From Acidobacteriaceae bacterium (lineage in GTDB: Bacteria > Acidobacteriota > Terriglobia > Bryobacterales > Bryobacteraceae): a stretch of DNA of 64,000 nt. The stretch is from the NCBI GenBank assembly GCA_019240405.1, contig JAFAYL010000057.1, positions 1 through 64,000 of the forward strand, written 5' to 3'. The notes under the pieces are model-generated. The model saw nothing but the letters and a program-made list of their open reading frames with translations, did no database searches and was not told the origin of the DNA. Position numbers and translations under genes: made by a program. This document shows, in pieces, positions 63,777 to 64,000 of this stretch; position 1 is the stretch's first letter, and each line of letters starts with the position of its first letter.

Positions 63777-64000
63777 GTGAAAGAGACTATCGGACCAACT
63801 CCAGGACGCATTCCGCAGCTCGATGGCTTGCGTGCTATGGCGATGTTGCTTGTCTTCGTTCACCAGGCCCTCGATGTTCCTCTCTTGTGGATGGGCGTCG
63901 ATGTTTTTTTTGTACTTAGCGGATTTCTGATCACCGGAATCCTCATGCAGCGCAAGGAAAGTGGAGGTTCGTATTTCGGCCATTTTTATAGCCGGCGAGC
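63777..64000 (+). CDS. Acyltransferase 3 family protein, N-terminal part (3' partial)
   Basis: The frame runs off the window. It reads VKETIGPTPGRIPQLDGLRA, then AMAMLLVFVHQ and WMGVDVFFVLSGFLITGIL, the classic OafA/YrhL acyltransferase start (LDGLRA, H, GVDVFFVLSGFLI). Such proteins O-acylate polysaccharides. The GTG at 63777 is likely the start. Confidence 0.88.
   Translation, partial: MKETIGPTPGRIPQLDGLRAMAMLLVFVHQALDVPLLWMGVDVFFVLSGFLITGILMQRKESGGSYFGHFYSRR

Overview
The window looks like a chromosomal segment of an Acidobacteriota-type bacterium. That is an inference from gene content. The signs are an Oar-like TonB-dependent receptor with an N-terminal carboxypeptidase-regulatory domain, several SpoIIE/PP2C phosphatases, ArsR-AHSA1 pairs, a protein with the 'STGPKTPEGK' N-terminal motif, and many secreted proteins of unknown function. 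There is no rRNA, no recognisable tRNA, no CRISPR array and no insertion sequence. The segment is gene dense, and many start and stop codons overlap (ATGA, GTGA), which implies translational coupling.

Layout. 1-5.4 kb: the 3' end of a CzcA-type RND pump, an MgtC/SapB protein, a fasciclin protein, a DsbA-like thiol oxidoreductase, an unknown protein, and a peptide deformylase that appears to start at CTG. 5.58-6.0 kb: the RNase P RNA gene, whose 3' end overlaps a convergent SpoIIE phosphatase gene. 6-14.5 kb (minus): a LysR gene and the histidine operon hisI-G-D-C-B-H-F-A. The operon is preceded by a 15-residue leader peptide with six His codons and an intrinsic terminator, which together form a transcription attenuator. 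14.5-20 kb: an unknown protein, an NTF2-like protein, a large TonB-dependent receptor with a good sigma-70 promoter, and an ArsM-like methyltransferase. 20-25.6 kb: a stand-alone receiver, DinB, an AbrB antitoxin with a decayed VapC, an unknown secreted protein, a degraded Ig-like fragment, an AHSA1-ArsR pair with a strong palindromic operator candidate, and an alpha/beta hydrolase. 25.7-29.5 kb: two tandem SpoIIE phosphatases, the first interrupted by an in-frame TAG.

30-34.3 kb: a sugar module with a TIM-barrel isomerase, a Gfo/Idh/MocA oxidoreductase and a secreted GH13 glucosidase. 34.4-37.3 kb: an ECF sigma factor with a short membrane partner, divergent from a di-haem peroxidase. 37.3-42 kb (minus): a flippase-like membrane protein, a TPR protein, two secreted coiled proteins and an aminotransferase. 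42-46 kb: gamma-glutamyltransferase, a zinc-ribbon protein, an aldo/keto reductase and a second ArsR-AHSA1 pair. 46.04-46.34 kb: an array of about 70-bp repeats that each encode a hairpin. 46.4-57.2 kb: acpP-fabF, etfBA, a SurA-like lipoprotein, an unknown membrane protein, aroC, def-fmt, argJ, a small secreted protein and a VanZ protein. 57.2-64 kb: a GT2-MshEN fusion, YggX, an orphan secretin, a SIS-domain enzyme, a methyltransferase and the start of an acyltransferase.

The most notable elements are the his attenuator, whose leader peptide may be translated from a leaderless mRNA, the amber-interrupted phosphatase, the hairpin-repeat array upstream of acpP, and the rnpB/phosphatase overlap.
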